The notes under the pieces were generated by a model that had not been told where the DNA came from, searched no databases, and saw only the letters and a program-made list of their open reading frames with translations. From Archivesica marissinica (Eukaryota > Mollusca > Bivalvia > Venerida > Vesicomyidae): a stretch of DNA of 64,000 bases. The translations under genes were made by a program, and so were the position numbers. Positions 34,274-46,015 of the stretch are shown one piece after another. Within the stretch, counting starts at the first letter, position 1, and every line of letters starts with the position of its first letter. The stretch is taken from assembly GCA_014843695.1 (NCBI GenBank), contig CM026391.1, forward strand, positions 13,699,365 to 13,763,364, written 5' to 3'.

Positions 34274-34496
34274 GCTATGTGGCATAGTGGTTTATGTTAT
34301 TGACTTCAAATTACTTGCCCCTCACCGCTGTATGTTCGAATCTCATTAGATTGTCGGATTGGTTCATGTGAGGAAGCTTCCAGCTGACTTACGGAATGGC
34401 AGTGGTTCTATATATCCGAGTCTGTTCCTGAAATACATCTTGGAGGCGCGCCCGGTGTCTCCCTCCACTACTAATAGCTGGAGAGGCCACATGTTA
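34274..34496 (+). mobile_element. tRNA-derived SINE, family C (TGAGGAAGC / CTTACGGAATGGCAGTGG body)
   Basis: Head CTATGTGGCATAGTGGTT with B-box ATGTTCGAATCTC, then GTGAGGAAGCTTCCAGCTGA, CTTACGGAATGGCAGTGGTT and AGCTGGAGAGGCC. The body matches a SINE design widespread in bivalves (from memory). In the right arm the same SINE (about 59375-59890, -) is interrupted by the foldback element at 59504-59787. Confidence 0.75.
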
Positions 34497-34713
34497 TCCG
34501 GGTGGCGTCCGTGGTCCAGTGGTAGAGCGTCGGATTTGGAATCGGTCCCGGGTTCGATACTCGGTCAGGCCACGTATGTAGTGTCATTGAGCAAGGCACC
34601 TCACACACATTGCTTAGTACTGGTTAATCGCTTAGGTCGGCTAAGCCTGCCCAGGAAAACATGTCTAAGTCCCCGCGAGGGGTTTGACATTAAAGGAACA
34701 TACATATCTAAAC
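34497..34713 (+). mobile_element. tRNA-derived SINE, family D, left arm only
   Basis: A-box GTGGTCCAGTGGTAGAGCG, B-box CGGGTTCGATACTC, then TCATTGAGCAAGGCACCTC and a 3' part ending TAAAGGAACATACATA. The right arm passes from the family C SINE straight to the sequence following this one (GATAACACGTC near 59375), so the insertion is arm-specific. A clean target duplication was not resolved. Confidence 0.72.
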
Positions 34714-34778
34714 TATATGCATTACCAAAAACAAGCAAGTATCTAAAATAATGTTTAAGCACAAGCTCTAGATCTTAA

Positions 34779-34880
34779 TAGGGGTAGATCTATGGGTGGG
34801 GTAGATCTATGGATGGGGTAGATCTATGGGTGGGGTAGAACTATGGATGGGGTAGATCTATGGGTGGGGTAGATCTATGG
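34779..34880. repeat. 17-bp minisatellite TAGATCTATGGGTGGGG
   Basis: About six units, alternating GGGTGGGG and GGATGGGG. Mirrored at 59195-59295 in the right arm. Confidence 0.9.
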
Positions 34881-35410
34881 AACTAATGGTTGGTGGATTG
34901 ATAAAGTAAAACTGCGTTGTTTATGATTGACACTGCACGCGCCTGTTGTTTGTACAGAGATCGTTTGAAATACACCCGATACATATAAATTGAAGCGAAG
35001 ATCCTTGTAAATGATGGGTTTTCACACAAAAAACTCTCTCTGTAAAGTAGAAAAGTAAAGGAAAAATTAAATATGCTAATCACATGGACGTTATAACATG
35101 CACACAATTCCCCCATTCACGTCATAACGACCTCATTAGTCACTTTTCAGTATTAATGTAGAAATATCATCCGAAAACACGTACATTTACGCTTACCCCG
35201 GATCAACTTGTGAATGGAAAATTAGCATTATAATAGCTTAAGAGAGATAGTATACAGATACTACATTGTAACTATGACATACCCCTCTTTAACCCCCTAA
35301 CCGAAACGAAATCAATCAATGTGTTTCATATCGAAATATATGCTAACTTGCTAAGCTCGGTGTTACTCAAACAGCCAGTATACAAATGTACAGTAACTGG
35401 CAGATTCATT
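34881..35410. other. Unique DNA, no gene seen
   Basis: No supported feature; mirrored in the right arm at about 58665-59190. Confidence 0.5.
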
Positions 35411-35697
35411 CAGACTGATCTGTAGTCCAGTGGTAACACGATGGACTGGTAATCTAGGGATCGCAGGTTCGATCCCCCGTCTGACCCTAATACAATTAAC
35501 AGTCTTTCAGATGGGACGTTAAACCGAGGTCTCGTGTCGGTGCTTTACACCATGCACGCAAAAGAACCAGAGGAGACTCTGGAATGGGTCTCTGTCTGTA
35601 TCATTGCACTATCCTCCAAAATGACTAATATCTTCAGGAGGTGTCGCTCATATGGGCAACCGGTAGCGACGATAAATAAACGTAAAACACACACAAC
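35411..35697 (+). mobile_element. tRNA-Thr-headed SINE, full length
   Basis: Complete plus-strand copy: CAGACTGATCTGTAGTCC head (anticodon GGT), body, tail TAAATAAACGTAAAACACAC. Right-arm partner at 58452-58660 (-) lacks the 3' body. Confidence 0.92.
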
Positions 35698-35807
35698 AAA
35701 GCCCACTTCTGGTAATCCTGTAGTAGGTGGTTTTTACAGACAGGTTTGATTGTACAGTCAAACCATATCGTAACACAGGTGGCTGCTTAATAGACATCAA
35801 TTATGTA

Positions 35808-35968
35808 CAGTCAAACCAGTCTTAAGCAGCCAGCCAAGGGAATCACAGAAAATGACTGCTTAATAGAGGTCAAATGTATAATAAAACAACATATTGGGAA
35901 TGTGGAAATTGGTTGCTTAATACAGGTTGGCTGATTAATGGAGGTGACCACTATCTCTGGTTTGACTG
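35808..35968. mobile_element. pogo-like MITE, TA flanked
   Basis: Inverted ends CAGTCAAACCAG / CTGGTTTGACTG, 161 bp, with TA on both sides (35806-35807, 35969-35970). A second partial end TACAGTCAAACCATATCG lies just upstream at 35752. No right-arm counterpart. Confidence 0.78.
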
Positions 35969-36380
35969 TAATCATATTGTTATTATACCAGTTAAGGAAC
36001 TAAATAAACGTAAAACACACACGATTCATTCAGAAGAAGGGCTGCGCTGGTAAAAGTTATATTTGCTATGTAGCTAAATGAAAATCGACTAGGTATATAA
36101 ACAACGAGAAAGCACATAATAGTCCTTACATTAATTAATTGGTACGACTAAATGAAAGCTGCTTTGCTAAAAATGTCGAACATCCTACAAAAGTTGCTTC
36201 CCTTTTATCAAAACGCCGTTTGCACATTGAAATATTGCCAGTTGAATCTACACAGTTCGATTGGCCCAATAGCTGTTGTTATTAAATGGTAGCCATGTGA
36301 TTCTGTAGTGGTTCTACTCGGAGGCGTAACCTTGAACCTGCGATGTACACGTGGCATGTCGTCATGTTATGGTGATAAAT

Positions 36381-36615
36381 TGTGTTTTACGTTTATTTAT
36401 CGTCGCTACCGGTTGCCCATATGAGCGACGCCTCTTGAAGATATTAGTCATTTTAGATTTTGGAGGATAGTGCAATGATACAGAGAGAGACCGATTCCAG
36501 ATTCTCCTCTGGTTCTTTTACGTGCACGGTGTACAGCACCGACACGAGACCTCGGTTTAATGTCCCATCTGAAAGACTGTTAATTTTATTATGGTGAACG
36601 GGGGATCGAACCTGC
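36381..36615 (-). mobile_element. tRNA-Thr-type SINE, head truncated
   Basis: Tail and body on the minus strand, breaking inside the B box (GGGGGATCGAACCTGCA). Mirrored at 57859-58092 (+) with the same truncation, so it predates the separation of the arms. Confidence 0.9.
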
Positions 36616-36784
36616 AATTATGGTGATAAATTGTAAATTACTCGTGCTTAAATATTATCCGGACATCCGACTGAAAGTTCTATTTTTATCAACAGTGCCC
36701 TTCACCCTGAAGCTACTAGCATGGACTTGAGTACAACATGGAACAACGTTACAATGATATGTTATATTTATTATGTTATATTTC

Positions 36785-37022
36785 GGGTTTTACGCCTGCA
36801 TCAGCACCATTTTGGGCTATATCGCCGGCGGGCAGTTTACCTAACAACACCTTTCCTGGACAGGCTCCAGTACTTGGGTGCACCAACCTTCGTAAGAAGC
36901 TGTCAACTTTTTTATATAAATGAAACACGGCCTGAGCGGGGCTCGAACTCGTGACCATCATTGATGATAGGTTACAGTGGTATACAAGTCAGCGACCTTA
37001 ACCACTCCACCACGGAGGCGGA
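36785..37022 (-). mobile_element. tRNA-derived SINE, family E
   Basis: On the minus strand: head CCTCCGTGGTGGAGTGGTTA, B-box GAGTTCGAGCCCCGC, body CACCCAAGTACTGGAGCCTG and CCAAAATGGTGCTGATGCAG, and an ATAAC-type tail. Mirrored at 57455-57710 (+). The short ORFs over it in both arms are artefacts. Confidence 0.78.
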
Positions 37023-37702
37023 ACGTTACAATGTCGTGGTGATCATGTCTATTAAGTGTGCAGATGTCCATTTATCAGGTTACATGCCATTCAAGCCCTT
37101 TAATGGATGTATAGCAAAGGATCATAAATCTGCTTTGCTTGGCTAGTATGGTTGATTATCCATGTTTTTATAAATTTAGGCTAAACATTTGTCTCTCTAT
37201 GTGACGAACTGACGGGGTAACTCTTGGTGGCATACAAAACTACGTCGATGGATCCTTGTTTTTGTCACGAGGTCAGAAAAAGACGTTGTTTTTTTTCATT
37301 ATATCATTCACATGTATTTATGTTAATTAATGGGAAAATATTGATGTTATGGACTATCTACTAAAATGATTGATTTAGTGAGTTTTAATATTATTTTTCT
37401 AAACACTGCGTCGTAATCGGTTCAATCCATCATAGATAGATACCGTCAATTATAAACGTTGAATACATTAATGTTGCTCTACCATACCAGGATATATTTG
37501 ATTGACCATATATTATGGCCACCTACTAGGGCCGTGTCAGATTCGGAAAGTCTATTTTTATGGGAGATTGTTTGTCTAATACAAGAATTAGCGTAACGTA
37601 ATGAGTTAAAACAAAATGAACCTATCATTTCTTAACTGTCATCAGTTATGTGTCTGATAGCTAGATAACTTCACCCCACCCACCCTCGCCAACATATTCA
37701 AA
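37023..37702. other. Unique DNA, no gene seen
   Basis: No supported feature; mirrored at about 56790-57450. Confidence 0.5.
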
Positions 37703-37996
37703 GTGTGTGTGTTTACGTTTGTTTATCGTCGCTACCGGTTGCCCATATGAGCGACGCCTCCTGAAGAGATTAGTCATTTTAGATTTTTAGAGGATAGTGC
37801 AATGATACAGACAGAGACCCATTCCAGAGTCTCCTCTGGTTCTTTTACGTGCACGGTGTAAAGCACCGACACGAGACCTCGGTTTAACGTCCCATCTGAA
37901 AGACTATTAATTGTATTAGGGTCAGACGGGGGATCGAACCTGCGATCCCTGTATTACCAGTCCAGCGTGTTACCACTGGACTATATATCCGTCCGT
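37703..37996 (-). mobile_element. tRNA-Thr-headed SINE, full length
   Basis: Full minus-strand copy, head ending CCGTCC at 37991-37996, anticodon loop CTGGTAA (GGT). Mirrored at 56496-56788 (+). Confidence 0.92.
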
Positions 37997-38878
37997 ACAC
38001 GGATTCAAATATAGCTACATGTATACTTATAGGGAGAATTATGCAACAGGTGCGCGGCGTAGCTAAGGGAACATTATACAACAGGTGCGCGGCGTAACTA
38101 AGGTATGCTTAAAAAGATACGTCCCATGCATACTAAGGCAATAAAGGCGAAATAGTTTCTAAAATAACATTTTCTTTTAGCGACAATTTACTTTATCAAC
38201 ATAATAGAGCATTAGTTTCGTACTGTTCATCAATTACAAGGCTAAATGGCTTTTTTGGAAGTTTCATTATATACCCAAAGTTTCCGTGGGACGAAATTTA
38301 CCTTTGATAATTTCGGCGCTAAATATGCATCGGATAGACACATGAAATTAGTACCAAAATTAGTACCAAAATAAAGTTCAGAACTATTATAAGCTTCCGA
38401 TTAAATCCCTTTTCGTTTGTATAGCTATACAATAGATATGTACTGTACATAATGAAAGAATAAATATGTTTAAACCAAGTGTTTTATGCTTCAAGCGATT
38501 CGTAGCTTTTTGATGTACATGCCTCAAATTTGGAGAACTATATATATGTTAACCACTGGACTATGTATAGATCCGTATGTAGATGTTACCTTAGTTGAAG
38601 TATGTGCTTTTATCTCCTGTTATATGTATTTGGAAGCATCCAAAGTTCGTTTACACACTCGGTGTATGGTGATAATGATTGAGCTTATTTAACCTCACCG
38701 CCACCGAACCATGTGGGCGAGCGTACTAACATATTTAGTTAATGTTTTATCTATAAAAAAAAACACACACAACAAAAACAAGTAGGCCTACTTGATCTGG
38801 TCCAAATAACTGAACATGGATGCCAACATTTATATACGAAGTAATATTATTTGAATGCTTAGGTTGGTCATATATTAA
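37997..38878. other. Unique DNA with a relic SINE head
   Basis: No gene. A short relic of the tRNA-Thr head (AACCACTGGACTATGTATAG) sits at about 38550-38575 on the minus strand and is mirrored near 55922. Confidence 0.5.
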
Positions 38879-39169
38879 TGTGTGTTTACGTTTATTTATC
38901 GTCGCTACCGGTTGCCCACATGAGCAACGCCTCCTGAAGAGATTAATCATTTTAGATTGTTGGAGGATAGTGCAATGATACACAGAGAGACCCATTCCAG
39001 AGTCTCCTCTGGTTCATTTAATGCACGGTGTACAGCACCGACACGAGACCTCGGTTTTAAAGTCCCATCTGAAAGACTGTTAATTGTATTAGGGTCAGAC
39101 GGGGGATCGAACCTGCGATCCCTGGATTACCAGTCCAGTGTGTTACCACTGGACTAATAGATTAGTCTA
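38879..39169 (-). mobile_element. tRNA-Thr-headed SINE, full length
   Basis: Full copy with slightly decayed acceptor stem (GACTAATAGATT on the plus strand). Mirrored at 55330-55617 (+). Confidence 0.9.
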
Positions 39170-39347
39170 CATGCACCACCATATATAGTGTTAGTACAGG
39201 AGTCACTCTGTACTATTCCGCGTCTCGTATTCTTTAACATGTCTGAATACGTTATAATACAATGTATATGGATACTATTATTTGAATGCTCAGCCCACCC
39301 GGTGTATAACACCGATACAGTGGTCTATAGTCCCGCCTGAGCTACTG

Positions 39348-39576
39348 TTAACCCTTGATCTGTGAATTATAATAAAGTCGCTGTTTAAAACAGCAAAGAG
39401 CTAGATCAGAAGGCACAGAACGTGCCGTCTGATCAGGCTGCTGTTTGCTAATGCTGTTTGCTAATCGGATAGTGGGGCTAAACACTTGTCTGAATAACAA
39501 ACAACATAGATCCTGATCAGACACGTCGTATGTTGGTTGCACATTCGGTTCAATTTCTTCGTTAGGTTAAGGGTTA
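39348..39576. mobile_element. MITE-like element with TTAACCCTT ends
   Basis: Ends TTAACCCTT (39348) and TTAAGGGTTA (39567-39576). Internal near-perfect hairpin GATCAGAAGGCAC / GTGCCGTCTGATC (12 of 13) and duplicated GCTGTTTGCTAAT. A motif of the type CTGATCAGGATCTATG is common in bivalve MITEs (from memory). Mirrored at about 54920-55150. Confidence 0.62.
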
Positions 39577-40434
39577 TTATTATCATATTGTAAAAGTGGG
39601 CCTAGCTCACGATTCGTGGATTGGGAGTCCACTGACTCGTTCCCTAACCCTAAAGGAGGTGTCACGAACTGTCAACACCTGTTAATTACCAAGTTCGCAT
39701 ACATTGCCATACATTTTAATAAACACAATCATCACTTTCTAACGCAAGTGTGACATAGCTTTCAATGCCTGACACTAATACATGTAAATATTGAAATAGT
39801 TATATATACATAGTTTCCAAATCTTAATGTATCAACGTATCATTACATAAAAACGCAGTTTCCGTTTTGTTAAGATTTTATTTCAAGCGACATGTTAAAT
39901 ACACACAGACAACAATATCTTTCAAATATACCATGTGCTCCAACTATCAATAATTTACTATATGGGGATGAACACCTATCACTAGAACAAAACACATGAA
40001 TGTTTCTGAGAGTCCATAGCTACATATCATCCACACAGCGTTTCGAGGAATCGTAAGGCCTCCAGGGACGCGCTGGCCGACCTGTTGATCGGTGTGTGGT
40101 TTCGATGTTTGAATGATTATTAAGTATTTTCAAGTCCAACTGTCCCTTCTAAGAACAGTACTTCTTGCATAAATGTATATAGAATATCCGCCTCAAGTTA
40201 CACTCGATTTTAGTATTATTCTTTATACCTACCGAAAACGTTGCAAATATTTATTATGTACATTTCCATTGGAGAGGAATTAATATAAGTTTTCTGAAAA
40301 CTTGTTTTCCAATCCAAACCATTCACAATTTATGTAATTTGTAACATTTTTTGTGTTATACATGTACATTTATTGGAATATATACTGTTTTAAACCAAAG
40401 CGACATTATACATCACAAAAAGCAAATAAAATGC
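39577..40434. other. Unique DNA, relic SINE/LINE tail
   Basis: No gene seen. AATTAATATAAGTTTTC ... GTTTTCCAATCC at about 40277-40315 resembles a decayed copy of the shared SINE tail. Mirrored at about 54060-54910. Confidence 0.5.
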
Positions 40435-40502
40435 ATTTGTTCACGTATAATAAATGCATTTGTTCACGTATAATAAATGCATTTGTTCACGTATAAATGC
40501 AT
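40435..40502. repeat. 23-bp tandem repeat, three units
   Basis: Unit TGCATTTGTTCACGTATAAT plus AAA, three copies here; the right arm (53995-54045) has two. Confidence 0.88.
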
Positions 40503-40977
40503 TGCTACTACAAATTCTTCCGAATACATTCGAACACTAACATTGAATCAATAAACAGTGTGTGTGTGGATTAAAAGTATGATTTCATATAACGGTCATC
40601 TATGTTCCTGAATTGACGTTTGTTATGTCATCGAAGTCAATACTAAACGCTAGCTAATGTCGTTTAGAGATAATTTAACTAAGAATAGTCTACTAATATC
40701 TAGGCACAAATGTGAGATATAACGATACATCTGTACATTAACTCGTGCTATTCAGTATACACTAGTTGTATTACGCATGGATGTTTACATTATTTTGTAA
40801 TGTCAACAAACCGCGTCAGTTGTTGTAAATAATCATGTTTTGACAGAAAATAAATATGTTTAAACTAACAAACCGCGTATACGACGTTTGTTTATTAGTT
40901 GGAAACAATTATATCATGCAATAGGAAAATACATTCTGTAGAAATTTGTGTTTTCACTGATGTAGTGTCGCTTTAAG

Positions 40978-41222
40978 CTTTATTTATTTTACACCGATTG
41001 CGAAGCAAGTTTTAACAACTTATATTAATCACTCTCGCTGACGCGGATGAAAGCGTAAACGTGGTCATTCGTGTGGGAGGAAACCGGAGTACCCGGAAGA
41101 AACCCACCTGTCCGATCTGGCGACGACCGTACCATCTCACATACTTCCCGGTCCGAGGATCGAACCCGGATTGCATTGGTGAGAAGCGAGCGCGCTAACC
41201 ACTTCGCTAATCGGACAGCCGT
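40978..41222 (-). mobile_element. SINE family B, full length
   Basis: Minus-strand copy with A-box, intact B-box GGGTTCGATCC, central CCGGTTTCCTCCCAC domain, and the tail shared with family A (CTTGCTTCGCAATCGGTG). Mirrored at 53283-53530 (+). Confidence 0.88.
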
Positions 41223-41279
41223 GAAAAGGTGATTTGTTTGCCTACGTATTTGTTAATATACAACATGTTGTAGTGTGGA

Positions 41280-41535
41280 GATGAATATGTAGTCCAGTGG
41301 TAACACGCTTGACTGGTAATCCAGGGATCGCAGGTTCGATCCCCCGTCTGACACTAATCAAATTAACAGTCTTTCAGATGGGACTTTAAACTGAGGTGCT
41401 GTACACCGTGCACGTAAAAGAACCAGAGGAGACTCTGGAATGCACTATCCTCCAACAATCTAAAATGACTAATCTCTTCAGAAGGAGTCGTTCATATGGG
41501 CAACCGGTAGAGACGATAAATAAACGTAAAACACA
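41280..41535 (+). mobile_element. tRNA-Thr-headed SINE with internal deletion
   Basis: Head and tail present; about 30 bp missing from the body (GGTCTCTGTCTGTATCATT absent). Mirrored at 52969-53225 (-) with the same deletion. Confidence 0.9.
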
Positions 41536-41583
41536 AGCTATACATAGTTTCCAAATCATGGTATGTATCAACATATTATTACA

Positions 41584-41760
41584 TGAGTGAGTGAGTGAGT
41601 GAGTGAGTGAGTGAGTGAGTGAGTGAGTAAGCAAGTTTTATTAAAGTGACATGTGCACATTTCAACAAATATATATAGCAAATATTAAACAACAAGAAGA
41701 CGCACCCGGCCCCGTGGGCCTATAAGTCACCTAATAATATGCATTCAATAATAATTATGT
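41584..41760 (-). mobile_element. LINE 3' end with short (ACTC)n tail
   Basis: On the minus strand: GTGACTTATAGGCCCACGGG ... GTCACTTTAATAAAACTTGC, then (ACTC)n of about 11 units (41584-41629 as GAGT). The right arm carries the same end with a ~650-bp tail. Confidence 0.75.
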
Positions 41761-42125
41761 AGTGTGAACGGAAGTGATCTGATCATTAGCGTAGATTAAT
41801 AAATTGAAAATTGAAAAATATGGCGCTGTTCACAATTCATGTGGGTTATCAATGTACAAAGTAATTAAGAACATGTATGTAACGTGTTGTAATGTGTTTC
41901 ATTCATGCACACACACATGACACAGTTCGCTTTCATTTCTCATTTCACCATACTAGAATTCTGGGTGGAGAATGTTTTAAACATATGTTTTAATCATATA
42001 TCAAGTTTATAATTAATACAGCATAATCTCTCTATTATAAACTACATTTTGTCGTGGGGATTATCTCCGACGATTTAATCTATATAATATTTATTATTAC
42101 GGTTAATTCGGTTTAAATAAAGTCC

Positions 42126-42260
42126 TTATTTATTATTCATAGCAAGGAGTGGACCAGTGGTCAAGTGCGCTGTGATCCCCCCCACCCCACCCCAGTGGGA
42201 TTCGAACATATAACGGTTAGGTGGGACAAGTAATTTGAAGTCAACGACCGTTAACCGCCA
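42126..42260 (-). mobile_element. tRNA-derived SINE head relic
   Basis: On the minus strand: GTTAACGGTCGTTGACTTCA and B-box TATGTTCGAATCCCACTGGG. It resembles the family C head. Mirrored at 51640-51770. Confidence 0.6.
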
Positions 42261-42699
42261 AAGAGTTCCTCGATATTGAGTGTCAAAATGTATTCCTCCG
42301 CGCATAAATTCAACATTATTTTTGGTAATTATCATAAAGATGAAAATTGTCATATTTAAAGTGTTCGTTCCATTGTCACCTGATACACCTACCCCATTCT
42401 CGTTGCGTTTCGACAGTATTCACATTATTATGTAAATGAACAAAAAGCAATATTTGTCGATTTGCTGAATATAAATCTTGTCACTTGATAATAATCATTT
42501 AATGATGTATAAATTGTCATGTATCCGTGATTTATGTATGACGTGTTTACTAGTTTGTGAGTGTTGTTGCAAATGTTGCAAACAGACAATCGAAATTAAA
42601 CTTGGGAGTTTGGGATTATAATTTAAGATCTGATTTGGATCAACAGCGGATAAAAATGTACGATTTGGAACGGGATGCGCTCTTGTAGGCCTACTCTTA

Positions 42700-42925
42700 G
42701 TTTATACAAATTTAGTTTAGCTCGATTGCGAAGCAAGTTCTTACAACTTATATTAATCACTCTCGAGATCTCATTCCTTATGAAATCCATCGCCACGAGG
42801 GAGAGAAGAGGCAACGTGGAATATAAATGCATTGCCTAAGGGCACAGTCGTAACGGCTCCAACAGGGCTGGAACTGGGGGTGGGGTTCGCACCTGAAGCG
42901 AACGCGCTACCACGACTTCCACAAA
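42700..42925 (-). mobile_element. SINE family A, full length
   Basis: Minus-strand copy; the head around the B box is rearranged by a GGGGGTGGGG insertion. Mirrored at 51008-51235 (+). Confidence 0.83.
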
Positions 42926-44200
42926 GTGGAAGCACTTCTTGTACTCTTCCACACTAGTCAACGACTTCTATTATTGTCTAGCATTTTCCTAGCATATTGT
43001 AATACCCATTTAGCTACATCAACACATACTACTGTTGCAGTAATTGCAACTGGGCATGCAGTTCATAAATTGTGCCTGGAAAGTGGTGTACGGCTAGTCT
43101 GGAATTGTCACAAGTCGGAGATATCGGTCCTCGCATACGTGTCATCTGTTGTATGCAATAGCTGCAGTTGCTATTACTATTCATTTTTTATTATTATACT
43201 TTTATTTATTTATATTATTATTATTAGATTATTATTAATATTATTGCTACTCACCTGTTATAGAGAATAGCATGCACTCCGTCGAAATCCGCCGATGCTA
43301 AGGATCTTGACAGAGGTACCTGTAATCCGAACATTTCTGCACAGTTCCACACAAATAAACGTTACTCATGTCACTTAAACTCCCCAGTGCTCAAACATAA
43401 CCTTCATCCAACACTTCTTGTCGATACCACAAAGTTGTAAAATCTTCTAAAGTCGTTAATCCAATTTATTTGATCCGCCACTATCAAATTTGGTCAATGA
43501 AACATACTAAGTGTGTAACTGTATTTATCACTGTTATGTTCACATCCCTATCGGTACGTGCGAATAACAGCATTTATCCGCTACCGAACTGAAAGAGAAA
43601 ATGTGTGATATTGTTTATGGAGATTTATTCTTTATTTCAGTCTCATCGTTGTACAATACATACAATATACACATCAAATTATCGTGGCAAAGTACAACAC
43701 CATTCATTATAAAAGAATTATAAGAGACTACTCTAATCACAGATAATCAAACTATCATGCACAGTCTACTGACATATTATTATATTTACATATTAAAACC
43801 GAGGAACAGTCGCTAATTGAAAATTAAATACTTATTAAAACCAGAAATTTGGAAATACTGAAATGGAAAAAAAAGCACTAATGCGCAATAAGAAATGTTT
43901 TAAAAAATCAGTTATCAACCTCGATCAGATTTAATTATCAGAACTAATTAGCAGCTGTTTCTCGGAATGGATAAGAGACACACACTCAATAAATCAAATG
44001 GATACATTATTTACATAAATAAAAGGAGCGTCTTTGAAGAATATAAAAACAGGTTTTGGCAACAATTCTAATCAGAGGTATAGTAGTAAAAAGGACTAGG
44101 AGATTTCGTGATAAATTTCACACAGATATGCTGTGTCGGTGAAATACCCCCCAATATGCTGTGGAAATATCTAAATTATTTCTATTTGGTACGTAGCAAT
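42926..44200. other. AT-rich DNA, no gene seen
   Basis: A TAT-rich tract lies at 43185-43255. The 114-aa ORF at 42926-43270 has no domain and its tail is low complexity. Empty site for the right-arm LINE is GATATCGGT at 43120-43128. Confidence 0.55.
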
Positions 44201-44202
44201 AA

Positions 44203-44302
44203 TAATAAATGATAATAAATAATAAATAATAATAAATGATAATAAATGATAATAAATAATAATAAATGATAATAAATAATAATAATAAATAATAAAATAA
44301 AT
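44203..44302. repeat. (AATAAT/AATGAT)n simple repeat
   Basis: AT-rich trinucleotide-type run, mirrored at 49015-49130 in the right arm with different length and interruptions. Confidence 0.9.
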
Positions 44303-44857
44303 TGTCGCTTACATTGTATATAATGATGTCATCATGTGTCTTTAGGCTTCATGTAATATTTCAAGTCAACTATCAATATATCAAACTGTTAGTTAATGAC
44401 AAATCTACCATGTGGTCTTCGTCAAGTACTATATAACGCATTGTTTACGAGTCGTGAAATATACTAAATCATATTTTATGTAAAATTAGTTCCGAATATA
44501 AAATATATACTTGTTAGATAGACATAGTAAAATCAATATACATTTCACATATAATTTACAGAGACACACATTTAAACCATATATACTTTTATTTCCTCCA
44601 TTTCTGAAGAGCATAACATATTTACAAATCATTATTAATATGTATGTACAAACAGTATAATATAAATGCACAAATAACCCTGTTAATTGTCAGTAGAGTA
44701 CTCGCAGCTGAACTCTACGTGCATTAGAAACATTGCACATGCACACAGTTGTAGTACTCAATGAATCAATGCACAAACATCCTGACGCATCCAAGATAAC
44801 AGCAAACAATTAGTTTACGGTAAACCCATTAAGCGTGTCATTACTCTATATATACAT

Positions 44858-45100
44858 ATACAACAACAACAACAACAACAATAATTTATTGCATAAAACA
44901 TAGTCATATGCTTATAGCAAATACACAATATATATGAGTAGACAGTCATGGATTTTCAGAGAAGTGCTTAACAAATACAAATAATTTTTATTGTGTAGCA
45001 TAGTGACTTTACGTAAGCTAAATTCTGTGGCAAAGTGTAATAAATTTGGACTATGTACGATATGCCTTACGCTCTTATGTCAAACTTCTGTTCTGTTCTG
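44858..45100 (-). mobile_element. LINE 3' end fragment with (TTG)n tail
   Basis: On the minus strand ends TGCAATAAATTATTGTTGTT followed by (TTG)n, a CR1-like style of 3' terminus (family knowledge). No coding remains. Confidence 0.6.
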
Positions 45101-45113
45101 TTCATTTGGGCGT

Positions 45114-45130
45114 GGGGGGGGGGGGGGGGG
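45114..45130. repeat. Poly-G tract (17 G)
   Basis: Uninterrupted G homopolymer; G-quadruplex-prone and a typical sequencing-error site. Confidence 0.9.
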
Positions 45131-45354
45131 ATAAGTGACTTGGTATATATTTCATATTGAATTGCTTTCAGTAGTTTGTTTGGTTATTTAAAGCCATATA
45201 ATTCACACCGACTTCTTCATAAATGATAGATGCGTATTCCGATTGATATACATCCAAAATGCACATATAATAATGCATATATAATATATTAAATTTAATA
45301 TGTCCCAATAACTAATTGATGTTATATTTGAATACATATCTCGCATAACACACA

Positions 45355-45775
45355 TAGTATTAATTTGAATACATATCCAATAAACACACATTTAGTATTA
45401 TATTTGAATACATATCCAATAAACACACATTTAGTATTATATTTGAATACATATCTAATAAACACACATTTAGTATTATATTTGAATACATATTCAATAA
45501 ACACACATTTAGTATTATATTTGAATACATATCCAATAAACACACATTTAGTATTATATTTGAATACATATCCAATAAACACACATTTAGTATTATATTT
45601 GAATACATATCCAATAAACACACATTTAGTATTATATTTGAATACATATCCAATAAACACACATTTAGTATTATATTTGAATACATATCTAATAAACACA
45701 CATTTAGTATTATATTTGAATACATATCCAATAAACACACATTTAGTATTATATTTGAATACATATCTCAATAAC
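45355..45775. repeat. 39-bp minisatellite
   Basis: About 11 units, core TATATTTGAATACATATCCA with AATAAACACACATTTAG; 39 bp is 13 codons, so frames stay open on both strands. Variants TCTAATAA and TTCAATAA recur. Confidence 0.95.
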
Positions 45776-45784
45776 ACACATACT

Positions 45785-46015
45785 TTGTGGAAGTCGTGAT
45801 AGCGCAGTCGATACGCATTCGCTTCAGGCCCAGAGATCGAACCCCGCTGGAGCCGTTACGATTGTGCCCTTAGGCAAGGCATTTAATTTCCACGTTGCCT
45901 CTTTTCTCTCCCTCGTGGCGATGAATTCCATCAGGAATGAGGTCTCGAGAGTGATTAATATAAGTTGTAAGAACTTGCTTCGCAATCTAGCTAAAATTAA
46001 TTTGTATTAACTATA
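45785..46015 (+). mobile_element. SINE family A, full length
   Basis: Head GTGGAAGTCGTGATAGCGCA, B-box GATCGAACCCCGCTGG, body, and shared tail. Immediately follows the 39-bp minisatellite. Confidence 0.87.

Larger units (their letters stand above)
29680..44511 (+). repeat. Giant inverted repeat, left arm
   Basis: About 14.8 kb whose reverse complement reappears at 48811-63816 in the same order. Landmarks: outer edge ATACATGATTTTTACATCAT (29682) versus ATGATGTAAAAATCATGTAT (63798); inner edge CCGAATATAAAATATATACT (44492) versus AGTATATATTTTATATTCGG at 48811, the first bases after the gap. Six tRNA-Thr SINEs, three SINE A/B copies and several MITEs pair one to one. In hand-compared stretches of 180-280 bp I count roughly 1-3% substitutions. 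Confidence 0.96.
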
